From Nereocystis luetkeana (Eukaryota; Sar; Phaeophyceae; Laminariales; Laminariaceae), in NCBI GenBank assembly GCA_031213475.1, contig JARUPZ010000003.1, positions 10,319,963 to 10,383,962 of the forward strand: a DNA stretch of 64,000 bases, in the 5' to 3' direction. This document shows positions 41,960 to 54,290 of the stretch, in pieces. Numbering within the stretch: the first letter of the stretch is position 1; each line of letters starts with the position of its first letter. Made by a program: the position numbers and the translations under genes. The notes under the pieces are model-generated. The model saw nothing but the letters and a program-made list of their open reading frames with translations. It had not been told where the DNA came from and made no database searches.

Positions 41960-42330
41960 GAAGAAATACCTCAAGTAAAACAGAGGCAAAAACAAAAAAC
42001 AAGCATACGCACTCCACCACTGCGGACACCAGGGAAGCAAAAGGAGACTATTAATAGCAGACAAAAACCTAAAAAAGAAGATGAAGCGAAGCAAAAAAAC
42101 AAAACAAAACAAAAACAGAAGCAGATAGCAAAACGCAAAAAAAAAGCAAAACGGACCCTACTAACAAAGACACAAAGAGGTACAAACGGGAATGAAAGAA
42201 AAACGAGAAAACAAGTATGAAGCAATGAAGGGTAGATGATATTCGACACATCGATCGCACAACTCAAAAAAACATAAATAAAAAACCCCGGAAATACGAA
42301 CAAACCAATCGAGGAAAATCGAAAGAAGAA
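41960..42330. repeat. A-rich, T-poor tract (AAAAC/AAAG words)
   Basis: Long runs of 'aaaacaaaac', 'aaaaagcaaaac' and 'gaaagaaaaacgag'. On the minus strand it is pyrimidine-rich. The apparent Phe/Cys/Leu-rich minus-strand frames are a composition effect. Confidence 0.7.
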
Positions 42331-42463
42331 GGGAATCCGAACTATGTGTACGTGGTCTAACTCCGGTACAATGACCAATTTTTGGCTTATTAACTTGATA
42401 TTCTATATACAACTCGTACCTGATGGTATAACGTACCTGGTATACCTTTTCATTACTATTTCC

Positions 42464-43470
42464 CTTGCCATCCGACAATGTGCAGCATGATTTTCAACAT
42501 TGATCACTCATAACTTTCCCGAAAGAAGAAAACCTCGGAAACAAAAGGAAACCCATGCCCCAAGTCTACCTCCCTTCTGCTGGTGCCAACTTTCGGCTTG
42601 TCTACTCCATTTTTTGCTGTCCTTGCTCCTTCCTTCTCCTTACGTTCTATTTTTTTTGTGTTTCCCTTGCTTGGTTTCTTCTTCTTTTTGGGCAAATGCC
42701 TATTAATAATAGGAGGAGTGATCAACGTTGAAGCTGCTCGTGCTCCTCGTTCGTTTGGCCCTCGATAGTGAAATAATACCAGACACCCAAGGGCACACAA
42801 AAAACAAAAAGTTCCGATTCCCCGCTACACCTTTCTCGAGACCCACAGGGTAATACGTATACAATAAAACCCCCCATCAGCATAACACTGTGAGCGAGTA
42901 CAACTCCACGGGTGCCTACTGCAACGTGATTCTTTAGTTGTATATTACGAGTTCGCTGGTATGAACCACCAGGTAGGTATACTGCCACGGAGGCATCTAT
43001 CTCAGATTCATCGTATCACACGCGAAAAAAACAATCCGACATCCCACCAATTATTCCGTACGTGTACCGGTGTATGTATACACTTTTTTCAAGACCCTGA
43101 CGGGGAGAGTACACCAAACAAACAAAAAACAAAACAGAAAACGCAAAAACAAACCGAAAAAGGCAGTCTCCTATTTTTGTCGTGGATAAATTTCCCCACC
43201 CCAGCACTGGTTTGATTTTTTCATCATTCTGATCCTGTTTGCTGTGCGCCCCTGAGAGTGTCTCGCATCATCTCTTGGTGAGATTGGCGAGACCGAGTGG
43301 AGGGTGTGTTTTTTTTCGCAGCGTGGTTAGGGAGTGTACCAGGTACCCACCAATGAATGACAGCCGGTTCTTCTTTTATTTATTTGAGGATGTTGTGGTT
43401 TTCTTCTTCTTTCGGGAAAGTTAGGAGTGATCAATGTTGAAAATCATGATTCACTTAGTCGGATGGCAAG
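42464..43470. mobile_element. Repeat D element with ~65-80-bp terminal inverted repeats
   Basis: The left end 'cttgccatccgac...ttcaacattgatcactc...tttcccgaaagaa' is mirrored at the right end 'ttctttcgggaaag...gtgatcaatgttgaaaat...gtcggatggcaag'. The interior has no transposase frame. An inner inverted half copy near 42715-42750 suggests nesting. Non-autonomous DNA transposon of unknown superfamily. Confidence 0.7.
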
Positions 43471-44330
43471 AGAAATACTAATAGTAATATTGTGGCCTTT
43501 TTCTGATGATGATAATAAAAAATACTTTTTGTTCTTTATTTTGTGAGTGTTGGTGTGTTTCATTCACGATCAAAATGCAATCAGTAAAAGGGACCAGGGT
43601 ACCTGGTATAATACGTACCTGGCAGTCATTTGTGGCAGCTATTGTAGCTGTCGATCACACCAATGAACACCCAAATCAGAATTGGTATTAAATAGTATCG
43701 CAAGACATCGAAGGTCTGAGATATTCAGTGTTCATGGGCGAAGCGCCTCGCCTCCGAACACCAACTTTCTAGTATTGTTATTATGCTTACCATCCGACAA
43801 CGTGCAGCATGAGCTTCAGCATTGATCACTCAAAACATTCCTGAAAGAAGACATCTCCGGGAACAAAGAAAACCTATTCACAAAGTGTATCTACGTTTTG
43901 TGTCTGCTTCCCTCTATGATGTATCTGCAATACTCTATGTGTTGTCTTTGCTCCCTCCTACATCTCAACATGTACTCGTCACTTTCTATTCTTAAAAATC
44001 CTGAGCCGCATCCAATTCTCTGTTTTACGAGCCTGTCTAGGCTGATTTTGACTTCGCTTAGGTGAATCGATGCATTATCATCAATTTGTATCCTAGGTTA
44101 GATTTTGGCTGTGAGGGGAATGCGGCTCCTAAAAAAAAACAGAGGGCGACCATCATTATCATGGGAAAGGCAATTCTCAAATAATAGGAAAACCGGTTGT
44201 TCGTTGATGTCATGGGCCGGGCCGGAATAGTTCGTGGATGGTTGCTCGTGATGGTGGCACGGCTTCAAGGGATCATGCAGACACGAAATAGAGTATCCAT
44301 ACAATAATATAGATAAGTGAATTACACGGC
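43471..44330. other. Unassigned stretch with a solo repeat D copy
   Basis: The solo copy starts at 43796 ('cttaccatccgacaacgtgc') and runs to about 43930. A TACCTGGTA word lies at 43600-43608. No gene seen. Confidence 0.6.
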
Positions 44331-46900
44331 ACTAGCCTACGAAATAAGAACCCCCCCCGGGAGAAACTCCTGATTCGCCCAGGCTCCGCGCGGTATCGAC
44401 ACCGCCGGCAACCCCTTATATCACCCTGGGGAAGCAGGGAAACAAGATCACGACCCGCCTGTGGCGCGTTATCTGCGTGGGCCGCCCGGCGTCGATGCAA
44501 AAGGTGGCCATGCAGGGGGTACATGGGGGATACCGTGGGCATCTCGGCTGGCGTCCACACTATGCTAAAGTCGTTGGACGGCATCGATTTGCTGGCCTTT
44601 GCACCGTCGCGGGGGGGGCGGGGTTAAAATTTTCCGTTGGCGCAGCATTTGAGCATCCCAGGGCACGCGCTCGTGACGATCGCGGCTCGCGGGCTCCCGC
44701 AGGACGCCGTGGACATCCACGCGGCACGCGCTCGCGTCGACGCCCTTCGCCAAGCTTTCAATGCAGGGGCTGCGATTCTGCACGACCACATCATGGAGCG
44801 TTTCGGGACGCCGATCGCCCGTTGCACCGAGCTGGGCTGGCGAGCTTGGTCAAGAAGGACTCAGAAAAGTTCAAACCGGATCTACGGACCGTATCCGACT
44901 TCTGCGGCCACCGCCGGGCCTACCACCCGCCGGTGGGCATTTTTGTACTCCTCCCGTGTCCCGAAATGGCCCCCCGCCTCTCCGCGTAGGTCGACCTGAG
45001 CGATATACTCAACGCCGAAGTCCAGCAACCCCGCCTAGCCCCCCCCACGACGACCGACGTCCGGGACGGCGGGCGCCGGCAGTGGGCGAACAACGGTAAC
45101 AGGCCGTTTCGGCGATACCTGCTGCTAACGCATGTTACTCGTCCTCGCACGGCGGGCACCAGCACTAAGCACCCGTTGGCAACCGCAGGCCTCTCCGCGA
45201 CGACTGGGCTTCTCCCCGCCCCCGTTCGGGTGCCGCGCCTGCGCCTGTAAGACATATACACGCCCCACAACCACTCGACTCCCTACGCCAGCGCTCCCGC
45301 GAATAGCCTCCCGGTCACGGCCTGATATCAGCGTGCGAGTTCCGCGTTGCTGCTCCCGTCTCCTCCTCCCGAACCCAACACATGAGAGCGTCGGTGTCAA
45401 GCGGGAAATTCGGCGATGTAACCGGCGCCCACTCTTCCTCGGCGCTTCGACGCTGTTACACCGTCACCAGCCTGACGCCCGTAGACGCCGGCATCAGACC
45501 GGCATTCTGGCAGACGAGTACGTCTCCGTATTTCCGCGCCCCCTTCGACGGTGCTAACCATGGACGTTGAAGAAAAGAGCGGCACTTTCCTGGCCCTTGT
45601 ATGTTCCTCAGATAGTAGAATCCGACCCCAGCAAACGCTGTGTACTCTCCCCACCTCGCTCCCTCGAGACTTGCAGATCCACCACCCAACGCCTCATGAA
45701 GCCGCCATCCCCACCCTTTCTACCACCTTTTGGCGACGGGGACGGTCGGCGGGCCCCTGGTAAAGTCGCGCTAAGAACAACTGACGCAAGTTTGTGGCCA
45801 CTTCGGCGAAGAGCTCGCCCCCTGCGTCGCTTGTGACCGATAGCGGCACGCCAGAACTTGATGGTGGCTCCAGCGGTTTAGGCCGCCACACCCATGAACC
45901 CTTGGACTTCAACGCAAATTCGAAGACGAACCTGCTGGCTCGACCCACCACAAACCACCACTAGTAGATACCCGCTCCCCGAGCCGGCCGTCTATCTCAG
46001 ACACCTCTCACGACCGCTCCGGCCGCGCAGATATCATGCCTACTCTGTTGAGTCTTTCTTCGAATATTCTATATTCACTTAGTTATCGGTCGGCCGGACC
46101 GGCCGCGACGTGTTGTGAAACGCCCCCGCTACTCGATCTATCGCGGGGAGAAGCTGCCCCGGAGCCGCTACCCATGGTTCACGCCCCCCCCCCTCGTCGT
46201 TGCGACGGCGCTTGCGAGCGGTGCGCCGGTGGCTACCACGACTATTGTATCAGCTGCCATCGCGATAAAGCTGCCTGTATGGTTGGTGCGGGCACAGCTA
46301 CGGCTGCGGCAACGGTGTCACTTGGTCCCTGTGACCCCGGCGGCTGCGCCTGGTGCCGTCGAGCCACGGCAACGGTCACGATGGCATGGTGCGGCCGCCC
46401 CGAAGCAACTACCGCAGTTCAATCGAAAAGGATGGTCCATCGAGCCGCATCATCGAGGCTATGGACTTTGCGCCCCTGAGCCCTACCCAAGGAAATGCTC
46501 CCGTTACTCTTCCGATGATAATACGGTGGTCCACCGAGCCACACCGGCAAGACTATAGCCGTTGCGACCATGAACGCTACCATTGAATTCGGTTCCCCCT
46601 TCGATAGAGCGCTATTATACCATCCTCCTTCAAACGGATGCCTTGACTACACCTCCCTCCGAGAAGCAGAGCACTACTCAACAAGGCGCTCTTCTGGGAC
46701 AGGCTTCGCAGCGAAGGTAGCGGTAGCGGCAGCGGTCGCAATCAGACTGTTTTCCATTCTGACGACCGCGTCGGCGATGGCGAGCGCCGCAGCCTCGCTC
46801 GAGGCTGTCGGAATGGTATCAACGGTAGCGGTCATAGCGGGGCCCCTTACACCCAGCGAGGTTGCCGCACACCCCTCCTGTTCCCCCTCGACGACGCGCC
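44330..46900 (+). pseudogene. GC-rich, coding-like block, unassigned
   Basis: Plus-strand translations look protein-like in pieces that change frame: LVTIAARGLPQDAVDIHAAR, AFNAGAAILHDHIMERFGTP, DSEKFKPDLRTVSDFCGHRR, and a Cys-rich CDGACERCAGGYHDYCISCH near 46180-46260. No single long frame spans it and no splice pairs explain the changes. It could be a decayed gene or a relic of a mobile element. I do not recognise the family. The region is clearly more GC-rich than its flanks. Confidence 0.35.
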
Positions 46901-47482
46901 TAAACCCCCAAGCGCAGTTGCGGGACACACTGTCTCCGACGGCGCCGCACAACCCTATATATATCGGCACATACGCACAAAATCACGCAAGCAAACAACA
47001 CCCCATCTACAAACACACAACACGCATGCACGGCGTCGTACGCCTACCTCTAACGGCGCCGCACAAAACCCATACCCCTCCAGACATACGAGTACACATA
47101 GTATGACCACACGACAACCACCACGACACAAAAACGCACACACGGTGCCACAGCCCTCCACACCGTGGTCGCCGTTCCACCATGCGACGGAGAGAGCCCC
47201 GTGCGCACCTGTAACATACGCCAGCCAGCACGATGGGGCAAAGTCACCATGGACACGCGGTCATGGGGCCGCGTAGCTGTCAGCCTCCTCCTCCTCTTTC
47301 CCACCAGCGAAAGGCCCATATTCCGCCAGTAGTGCGGAACAAGCGCTCCCTCGAAAGACCCCAAACCAAATATATATGTCTTTCTTCCACCTACTACAGC
47401 AGTTGTAGGCACAAACGTGCATGTGCAAGCGCACAACTTCCACAAAAACCATATCACTCTGTTCGGGATTACAAGGTACTTT

Positions 47483-47522
<40 letters not shown>

Positions 47523-48470
47523 ATATATATATATTGGCCGTCGAAATTGACTTATATTCTCGATCAGACTGGTATAGACACGTACACGACATCACACAAC
47601 CATATGTATAGACCTATTAGTATTACCACTCTGTTCCGTAATGTAAGGGATGGTTTTACACTATTTGTTGAACCAAAAGATGCTTGCATCTCGGGACATA
47701 GTGGTATCCATTTTCCCCTAACGTACTTGTTCCATTCCGAACGCAGCAATATAATCGAATAGCCTTCACAGCTGCGATACCGCACCAGTACAGTGGCTAG
47801 CGTCTCTTCTATCACTACGCCCCAATAAATATTTAATTCTCCCTTTTTGAAGGGCTCCTGCGTATACCCCCCCCCGCTCGGCAAGAAACCCTCGTTTACC
47901 CTGTCCTCCCGGTCAGAGCCCCACCCCCACGCCTTTGGCAGCAGTGCGCCAGCTCTTTCCCGCCTTCCCCCATTGATAGCAGCCTGGCTGTCTGTCAGTG
48001 CGAGCTGGTACCGGTGCGCTCGGCGTGAAACCGCGACCTGGGTGGTCACGGAGACCCATTAACATAAACTTACAAGCAGTACTCGCGATGTATTTTAATC
48101 AACGGAATCTGAGAGGGAGATTAGCGTGTGTTCCTTATTATTGCTTTCTGCCATTAAGGGTTTGGTATACAGTAGTCGCAAACCCTGCCAATAATCGTAG
48201 CCACAAGGAGTGGAAAGGGGGGGGAGCCAAATCTCCGATGCCAACGCTATGTGACGGCCATGGTATTTTTTGTTTCGGGGCTGCCCACGTGGCTGCCGTG
48301 GGAGCGCCATGGCGCATGGCAAACCGCTATGAAGCTGCCATGACACCGCGAGCGCGATGGCCAAGTCCTATGGGCATGCTCTAGGCACGACCTACGACTA
48401 TACCATGGGCATGCCGTTGCGTGTCATGTAGTCAGATGGAAAGCGTGGCGTTTCCTTCTTGGAGTTCCAC
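46901..48470. other. Unassigned stretch
   Basis: 'acacac'-type CA-rich sequence at 46960-47130, a (TA)n tract at 47485-47534, and small open frames. Near 48280-48410, 'gccatggcg', 'gctgccatg' and 'gggcatgc' words give a loose degenerate repeat that leads into the next array. Confidence 0.45.
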
Positions 48471-49737
48471 TACAGTTACTAGTACCAGGTATGTGATATG
48501 AGGGTAAACGGTGCGACGAAAACCCATCACGTGTCACGTGAGGCTCCGTAGTAAGGAGACCCGAAAATGCCCTGAAAGAAGCCATGAGGTTCCAACAGGT
48601 TTCGTGTGAAAAAGTGCCTTGGGAGTGATGCGAAACTCCTTGGGGTTCATGAAGGGTCGTCGCAAATCACGAGGCCAACAAAGAGCTCTCACGACAGTGC
48701 CCGTGAGGTTTCATGAGCTAACCGCCGTGAGGTGCCACGATGCTTCATCAGGGGTCATAGGGGGTCATGGACCCGACGAGAACTAGGGCACCGTGAAGTA
48801 CCGTGGGGGTTTCGGTGTCATGCGGCTTCATCGAGTAGGGCCGGTGGGGTGTAAAAAGGGGGCGAAAAGGTTTTGATGAAGGGTCACGAGGTTGTCGCGG
48901 GATGCGCTTATGTTTCGCGGCAGCAGCGCTGCTGCCAAGTTTCATGAAGTGAAGTGAGGACTCGTGAAACGACACTCGAGATGCCAGTGAGGATTTCTTG
49001 AAGTGTTATGGGGGGGGGGGGGGGGGGGAATGCCGCCATGAGGTTTCATGAAGTACACAGCTGCAGTACGGTCGCGAAGGGGGATACAAGAAGAGGTGCC
49101 AGTAGGGTTCATGAACTGCCGCGATGTGGCATGAGGGGCTACCGGGGTGCTCGACCCAAAGGGAAAACAACATACAGCCCTTCCCAGTGTTTAAAAAAAA
49201 CTAACACGCCAGTCCGAGAGGCGAGATTAGTTTCTGTGGACGAAATTACGAAAAGCCAGTTTTTTTTTCATATTTGTATTTTACTCAGTTTTAGTATCCC
49301 CCCCATATATATATATATATATATGGGGGCTCGAAAATGAGAAGTGGGGTGTCGGGATTTTGTTTTTCCCCCGCAGACCCCTGGACACCATGAGGTTTCG
49401 CGATGCCGTCATGATAGTTCGTGAACGGGCATGAGGTGCCATGCAGAGGATTCAAGAAGAGATAAAAATGCTATGGAGTGAAGTACCGTGAGGTTTCACG
49501 AAGAAGGAGCCATAGGTTATTATGACCTGATGTATACGGGGGGGGGGGGGGGGGGGCTGAGGCGCCATGGTGTGTCGTGAAGAGGCCGTGCTATTCCATG
49601 AAGAAGGGGCATGATGAGGTTTCACGGAGGGTCAGGGGAGTGCTGTGAGATGCATGAAGCGCCGGGCCATGGAGCGGTCTGCGCGGGGTGACGTAAGAAG
49701 CCCTGGGGTCTTCATGGACGGCCACAGTACATACTGG
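48470..49737 (+). repeat. Degenerate array built on ATGAGGTTTCATGAAG
   Basis: Variants of 'cgtgaggtttcatgaa', 'gccatgaggtt' and 'ccgtgaggtgcca' recur every 30-60 bases, with G runs at 49012-49028 and 49538-49556 and a (TA)n at 49305-49324. The array resumes at 51150-51300. Confidence 0.75.
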
Positions 49738-49740
49738 TAG

Positions 49741-51134
49741 TATTACGGGGGACCATGGTCAATAGGACCAATTATTGTCAGTAGAAATGGTTAGATATAT
49801 ATGTGTGTGTGTTCTTCCACATTAAACCGTTCTTTCTACCCGTCGACATCCAGCACAACTAGTGTCCGTGCCGATTCTTCAATCCTAGAAGAGATACAAG
49901 TTATGTGGTCACAAAGCTACGCCACAGACATACTACGTTGCCACATACTACGTTGCCACGTATGCAGTAAGCATAGCAGTGGGCAATGAAATGGCATGTC
50001 GTCATACTAGATACGACAGGCACGACTTACGCATTCTATGAAATAGACAAACGAAAGGAAACGATCAAAGAGGAAACAATAACAAAGAAGACAAATCAAG
50101 AGAGAAAAACAAAAAAATAAAGGAAAAAAAGAAGAAATAGAAGAAGCAAACTGTCGTGCCCCCCCTCGCAGGCGAGGTGGCAGACACTTGAAAAAGAACG
50201 AGCTATTATAGGAAAAAAGAAAAAAGGAAAAAGAAAAAAACACCACTACTTGTAAACAGAGCAAGACAAGAACCAAGGGAAAAATGACGAGGAGACATAA
50301 CAGGCAGACCAAAGCCCAAAGCCCCTTGGCATCAGACAATACGAAACAAGCAGAGCAGGTTCGTCATCAACCCACGCCACACGACTCCTTCCATACGGCT
50401 TGTCAATCGAAAAAAGGAAGAGAAAGAAATAAAATGAAAATCACGAAGAATAAGAAAGAAAAAAACAAAACAAAAAGATAAGACAAAGGAAGACCACGTT
50501 CGAACCAGCTGCACCCGTTGGTGGCACTAGTAGTATAGTCATGTTCTACTTCCTAGTCGGCCTGGTGCCTTGCTACCCTGTCTGCCATCTCCTTCCTAAC
50601 TTTCGTCCACCGTAGTTTCCCTTCTACTCCTCCTGTTCCCCCCCCTCTCCGAATTCCCTTGGTCGGGTTTTCTGCCACTTATTATCCTGTTGTCCCCCCC
50701 CCCCCTCACTCCCTTGAACACCGTCAACGGCGGATGCGCGGCGCCGCCTGCTCATCTCAGCCTCAGCCTCGTGCCACCTCACCATGAACCGTTCGGCTGC
50801 TTCAAGGTTCCCCCCGGTACCACTTTCCCGCCTTTTTGGCTGCAGTGGGCCACAACTTTGTCTCAACTCCAAACACCAAGGTGGCAACTTCCGTTGACCC
50901 TTCGGTGGCTCGGAATTCTCTAAGGTCTTCGACTATGCATCTATGCCAAGTCTTAACCTGCCCGCCTGGTCTCGGGGTTTTCCCCACCAGCTATCGTCCC
51001 GAATAAATACCCGACTGGGTAAACGCTCCTTTCTTTGCCGTGCCGCGCCCCCCACAAAGAAGAGCCGCCGTTTACGAATGGTTTATAGGTGTCATGTATA
51101 CCACAGGTCCTATTGATTATGGTCCCCCGTAATA
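49741..51134. mobile_element. MITE family A termini separated by ~1.27 kb
   Basis: The left arm (49741-49805, 'tattacgggggaccatgg') and right arm (51075-51134, 'tgattatggtcccccgtaat') pair as family A ends. Between them lie A-rich tracts (50040-50270, 50400-50480), a 'ctacgttgccac' duplication near 49935-49960, and no transposase frame. Either another sequence inserted into a MITE or this is a longer relative from which the MITEs were derived. Confidence 0.6.
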
Positions 51135-51149
51135 CTGCTGTATTACAAC

Positions 51150-51300
51150 TGGGTTACGAAAGTAAGTGCCGTGCGGTGCCACACGGCAATGCCATCGGGT
51201 GCCGCAAAAGTGCGATGTGAGTTTCAGGAAGAGCGCCGGGGGGTGGCCGTCGAGGCAGTGTCATGAGGTTTCATGGAGGGAAATGGCGTGCCGTGGGGGT
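51150..51300 (+). repeat. Continuation of the ATGAGGTTTCATGAAG array
   Basis: 'gtgccgtgcggtgccac' and 'gtcatgaggtttcatggagg' match the array ending at 49737, showing that 49741-51134 interrupts it. Confidence 0.7.
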
Positions 51301-51384
51301 GCTGCTGTCAGTCGTTGTGGCTGTCCAGTGCTTGGGCGTTGCTCTCTTTCTACTGTCCAGTTTCTGCGGGTTGCCGCCGTGGTG

Positions 51385-51615
51385 GTTACATACTTACCGA
51401 TAGCACATTATTTCCGCTATTTTTTTTCTGAAAGACGGGATTCCTCGACCCCACAAATCGTCGGAATGCCAATCGTGATGTCGAAAACAACGTTTTGTAG
51501 ACTCTGGCCATGGAACTATTCGCCGCGATGCGATTTGATTCTTGCAGAAGTCAGTTTTCGGGTGAGATATGGAGCTCCTTAAGGGAGGAGCTCTCTCGTA
51601 GACGCGTTCTACCGC
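51385..51615 (+). repeat. Dispersed repeat C, copy 3
   Basis: Very similar to 37125-37365: 'gaaagacgggattcctcgac', 'aatcgtcggaatgccaat', 'gtcagttttcgggtgaga' and 'ggagctccttaagggaggag'. Confidence 0.9.
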
Positions 51616-51899
51616 TCCACTCATTGCTGTTTCTTGCTCCATGTGGAAAAAGTTATGGTGTTGTTGGTCCCGCAGCTGCTGGGTATTCTTGCTGCGACTC
51701 GAATTGCTGCGGAGGGTAAGTTTTGAGAAGCGTTGATCGTGGTGGAAGCAGGTTGAAAAACGTTCGTTCGATTGCAATTCTGGATACAGCGGGACAGACA
51801 GAGATGGACCGGCACATCAGGAGCTTCGCTTGTAGAACACCCTAACTAGGTAAACGGCTCCTCCCATATGCACAGGCGCAAAAACTTGGTGCAGGACTT

Positions 51900-52265
51900 G
51901 TGACGCCAACTTCAACTATGCACGTCGGCTCAGCCCAACCCGACCCCAGACCTAACGCTAACCTCGACCCTTTTGAGGAGGTCGAGGTCGGCAGGGGCAG
52001 TCACGCGACTCCGCCGCGTGTTTTGGTGGCGTTTTTCCAACAACAAAAAAAGATCCAGGCGGCCGAAAGACCCGCCTTGTCCAATAAGACTCGCACCCTG
52101 CACAAAGTTTTGCGCCGACCCGTCCTGCACAATGGGGCGAGTCGAGGTAATCCTATCGTAGGAAACTCTCATAAATACGTACCAGGTACCTGGTATACGA
52201 TTATGAACACGCATGCATGCACTACTGCTGCTATAAAGTGTGCTCCTTCGACTGTGGGAACGTAA
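51900..52265 (+). CDS. Hypothetical open frame, low confidence
   Basis: Reads DPFEEVEVGRGSHATPPRVL, AFFQQQKKIQAAERPALSNK and TRTLHKVLRRPVLHNG before entering a TACCWGGTA-bearing stretch. Composition is protein-like, but the reverse strand is also open and no splice sites or family are evident. Confidence 0.25.
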   Translation: MTPTSTMHVGSAQPDPRPNANLDPFEEVEVGRGSHATPPRVLVAFFQQQKKIQAAERPALSNKTRTLHKVLRRPVLHNGASRGNPIVGNSHKYVPGTWYTIMNTHACTTAAIKCAPSTVGT

Positions 52266-52283
52266 ACTTCTTGTTAAGCCTTC

Positions 52284-52325
52284 CGCGTCAGTCTGTCTGT
52301 CTGTCTGCCTGCCTGCCTGCCTGTC
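52284..52325. repeat. CTGT/CTGC tetranucleotide repeat
   Basis: About ten 4-bp units. Confidence 0.9.
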
Positions 52326-52329
52326 TCTT

Positions 52330-53472
52330 TCCTGCACATATATATACGAAGTAGGACGAGTCTCGGCAAGCCTACTACTACTGCAGGGAACTCCAAGGAA
52401 TACGTATGTATGAACGTGAACATATACAGGTACTACTGCTGTGAACTGTGGTCCTTCGCCCGTACAAAATCTTCTTGGCTGACCTTTCTGCCTGCGAGCC
52501 TGTCTGGCTCCCCTGTCTCTCTTGTGACATTTATTTTTTGATCGCTATACCCTCCTCTCCTCTGCGTCCGGTTTTCATCAATCTCCAGATGGCGGTGGCC
52601 GAAAGACTGAGACCTTAAACCTTCCCGGGGGGCGAAGAACCAGCCTCAGAGCGAGAGGCGCAATCGGAAATATCGGAACCGGAACGCCCCCCCTTCCCCC
52701 CCCTCCCCCCAGACCTCTGAACCTCCCCCAACTATTCCCCAGCTGCTGTGGCATCTATCTCCACCCCCCTCGCGGTCATCAGTGCAACATTTTCGAGGGC
52801 GTGGTGATTGATGTCATTGGACGGCATATAAATAAATACTTCGAAGTAGAACGAGAACTGCTATTAACATTAACGTGGAATATATCAGGTACGTATCTAC
52901 GGCTTCATATAAAATGGCACTTAGACGTATTTACTGTAATATGAATAGGAGACCCCTCTTTTCGGGCGGCAGTGCCTCTGTTGAGCCTTATTGTACTGAT
53001 TTCAGTGTTAGGGGTAGATCAGTCAAGGGGGGTTCAACCCGCGGTTTCCTAGCATCTTTGAAAACAGCACATTGTAACGTCAACAGTCAAGCAACTGTGG
53101 TGCCTGGGACGAGCTGGAGGCTAGTTTTGGTCACTCATGCCGCGAACCAGCTTGGTTTCCATCCACCCCCCTCCCCCCCGATGTATATATACATATTATA
53201 TACCAGGGTATATATATATATACCTTTCACGCCGGCGCCTGCTGTTTTCTTCCTCTATACCAACCCCTCTGCCACGGCTTCATTCGCATCTCCTGGTACT
53301 GTGAGTTAGTTTGCGTTCCTGTTTTTTTTTGGCAAGTTTTACCCCCCAACCAGTCTCCCTCCCTTTTAGCCCCCCATCCGCCTCCCCCTCCAGCTGCGCC
53401 TGTTTGTCTAACCCGGCCACAGGCAGGTGTCACCTTGCGGCAGAGTATATAGAGAGATCCAACAACCAGCTC
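52330..53472. other. Unassigned stretch
   Basis: Contains a partial repeat of 52160-52260 near 52400-52460 ('ctactgctgtgaactgtgg(t)cct'), C-rich runs near 52685-52710, and a 144-codon plus-strand frame (52875-53309) lacking motifs. Confidence 0.35.
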
Positions 53473-53569
53473 TTAACCCCTTTAGCACCGCACTCCCATC
53501 TGTGGGGACAAACACTCTAATTATAAGTAGTGTGCCCCCAAAACGGGACTGGGGTCCTAAGAGGGTTAA
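53473..53569. mobile_element. MITE family B, copy
   Basis: Nearly identical to 63693-63792: 'cctttagcaccgcactccca' on the left and 'aaacgggactggggtccta' on the right. The two copies form a recent subfamily. Confidence 0.9.
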
Positions 53570-54061
53570 CTCACCAACTTCAAAAAGTTGGTAGACCCGA
53601 GACTTGATTCGGAAAGTTAAGGCTGGACGTTGCGAAACAAAAGACAAAGCTACAAGCAGTGTGCACGCCATTATATCTCAGGCGCCGGTACACGGTACGT
53701 ACGTACGGGTTTGGAACGTTGCAGCGTGAAGAGAGTATACGGTACGTAACGTATGATACGGGTTTGCAACGCTGTATATAGCGTGAAAAGAGAGATAATA
53801 CATGGAGACGTCGAAGCTATTGCAAGCTCTATACAGCGGCAGCAGCAGTAGCAGTGAGTAGCACCCGCAGCCCATATACTGGTAAGTGGTGTTTGCCTGT
53901 TATTAGGGTTTCTTCAGCCTATTTACTGTCTCTCTCCAAATACACTGGCGCGTGGTCTTATCGTATACAGTATAGCGCTTTTATGTGCTAACCCCCGGCC
54001 AGGGTCGCTGATATTGCCCAGAAAATCAACGCGAACCTGCCACTTGATATCCTACGGGCGA

Positions 54062-54290
54062 GCTTCCAAAACCAGTATACTGGTACCACAAAACTGGTAC
54101 CATCCACAAACCAGTATACTGAAACCACAAAACTGGTACCATCCAAAGATCCGCATATTGTTGACGCTGCCAAACCAGTACACTGGTACGTACCATGAAA
54201 AAAATCAGCATGTTGTTACCGTTCACAGACCACTATACTGGTACCATCCAAAAACCAGTATGTTGGTACCGTCCACACAGAAGCATATTT
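54062..54290 (+). repeat. ~50-bp tandem repeat with CCAGTATACTGG palindromes
   Basis: 'aaccagtatactggtacca' alternates with 'aaaactggtaccatcca'. CCAGTATACTGG is a perfect 12-bp palindrome and TGGTACCA a perfect 8-bp one; later units are diverged. Confidence 0.85.

Noticed and set aside
41906-42478. Phe/Cys-rich minus-strand membrane protein frames
   Set aside because: They are the complement of an A-rich, T-poor simple tract; the composition explains them.
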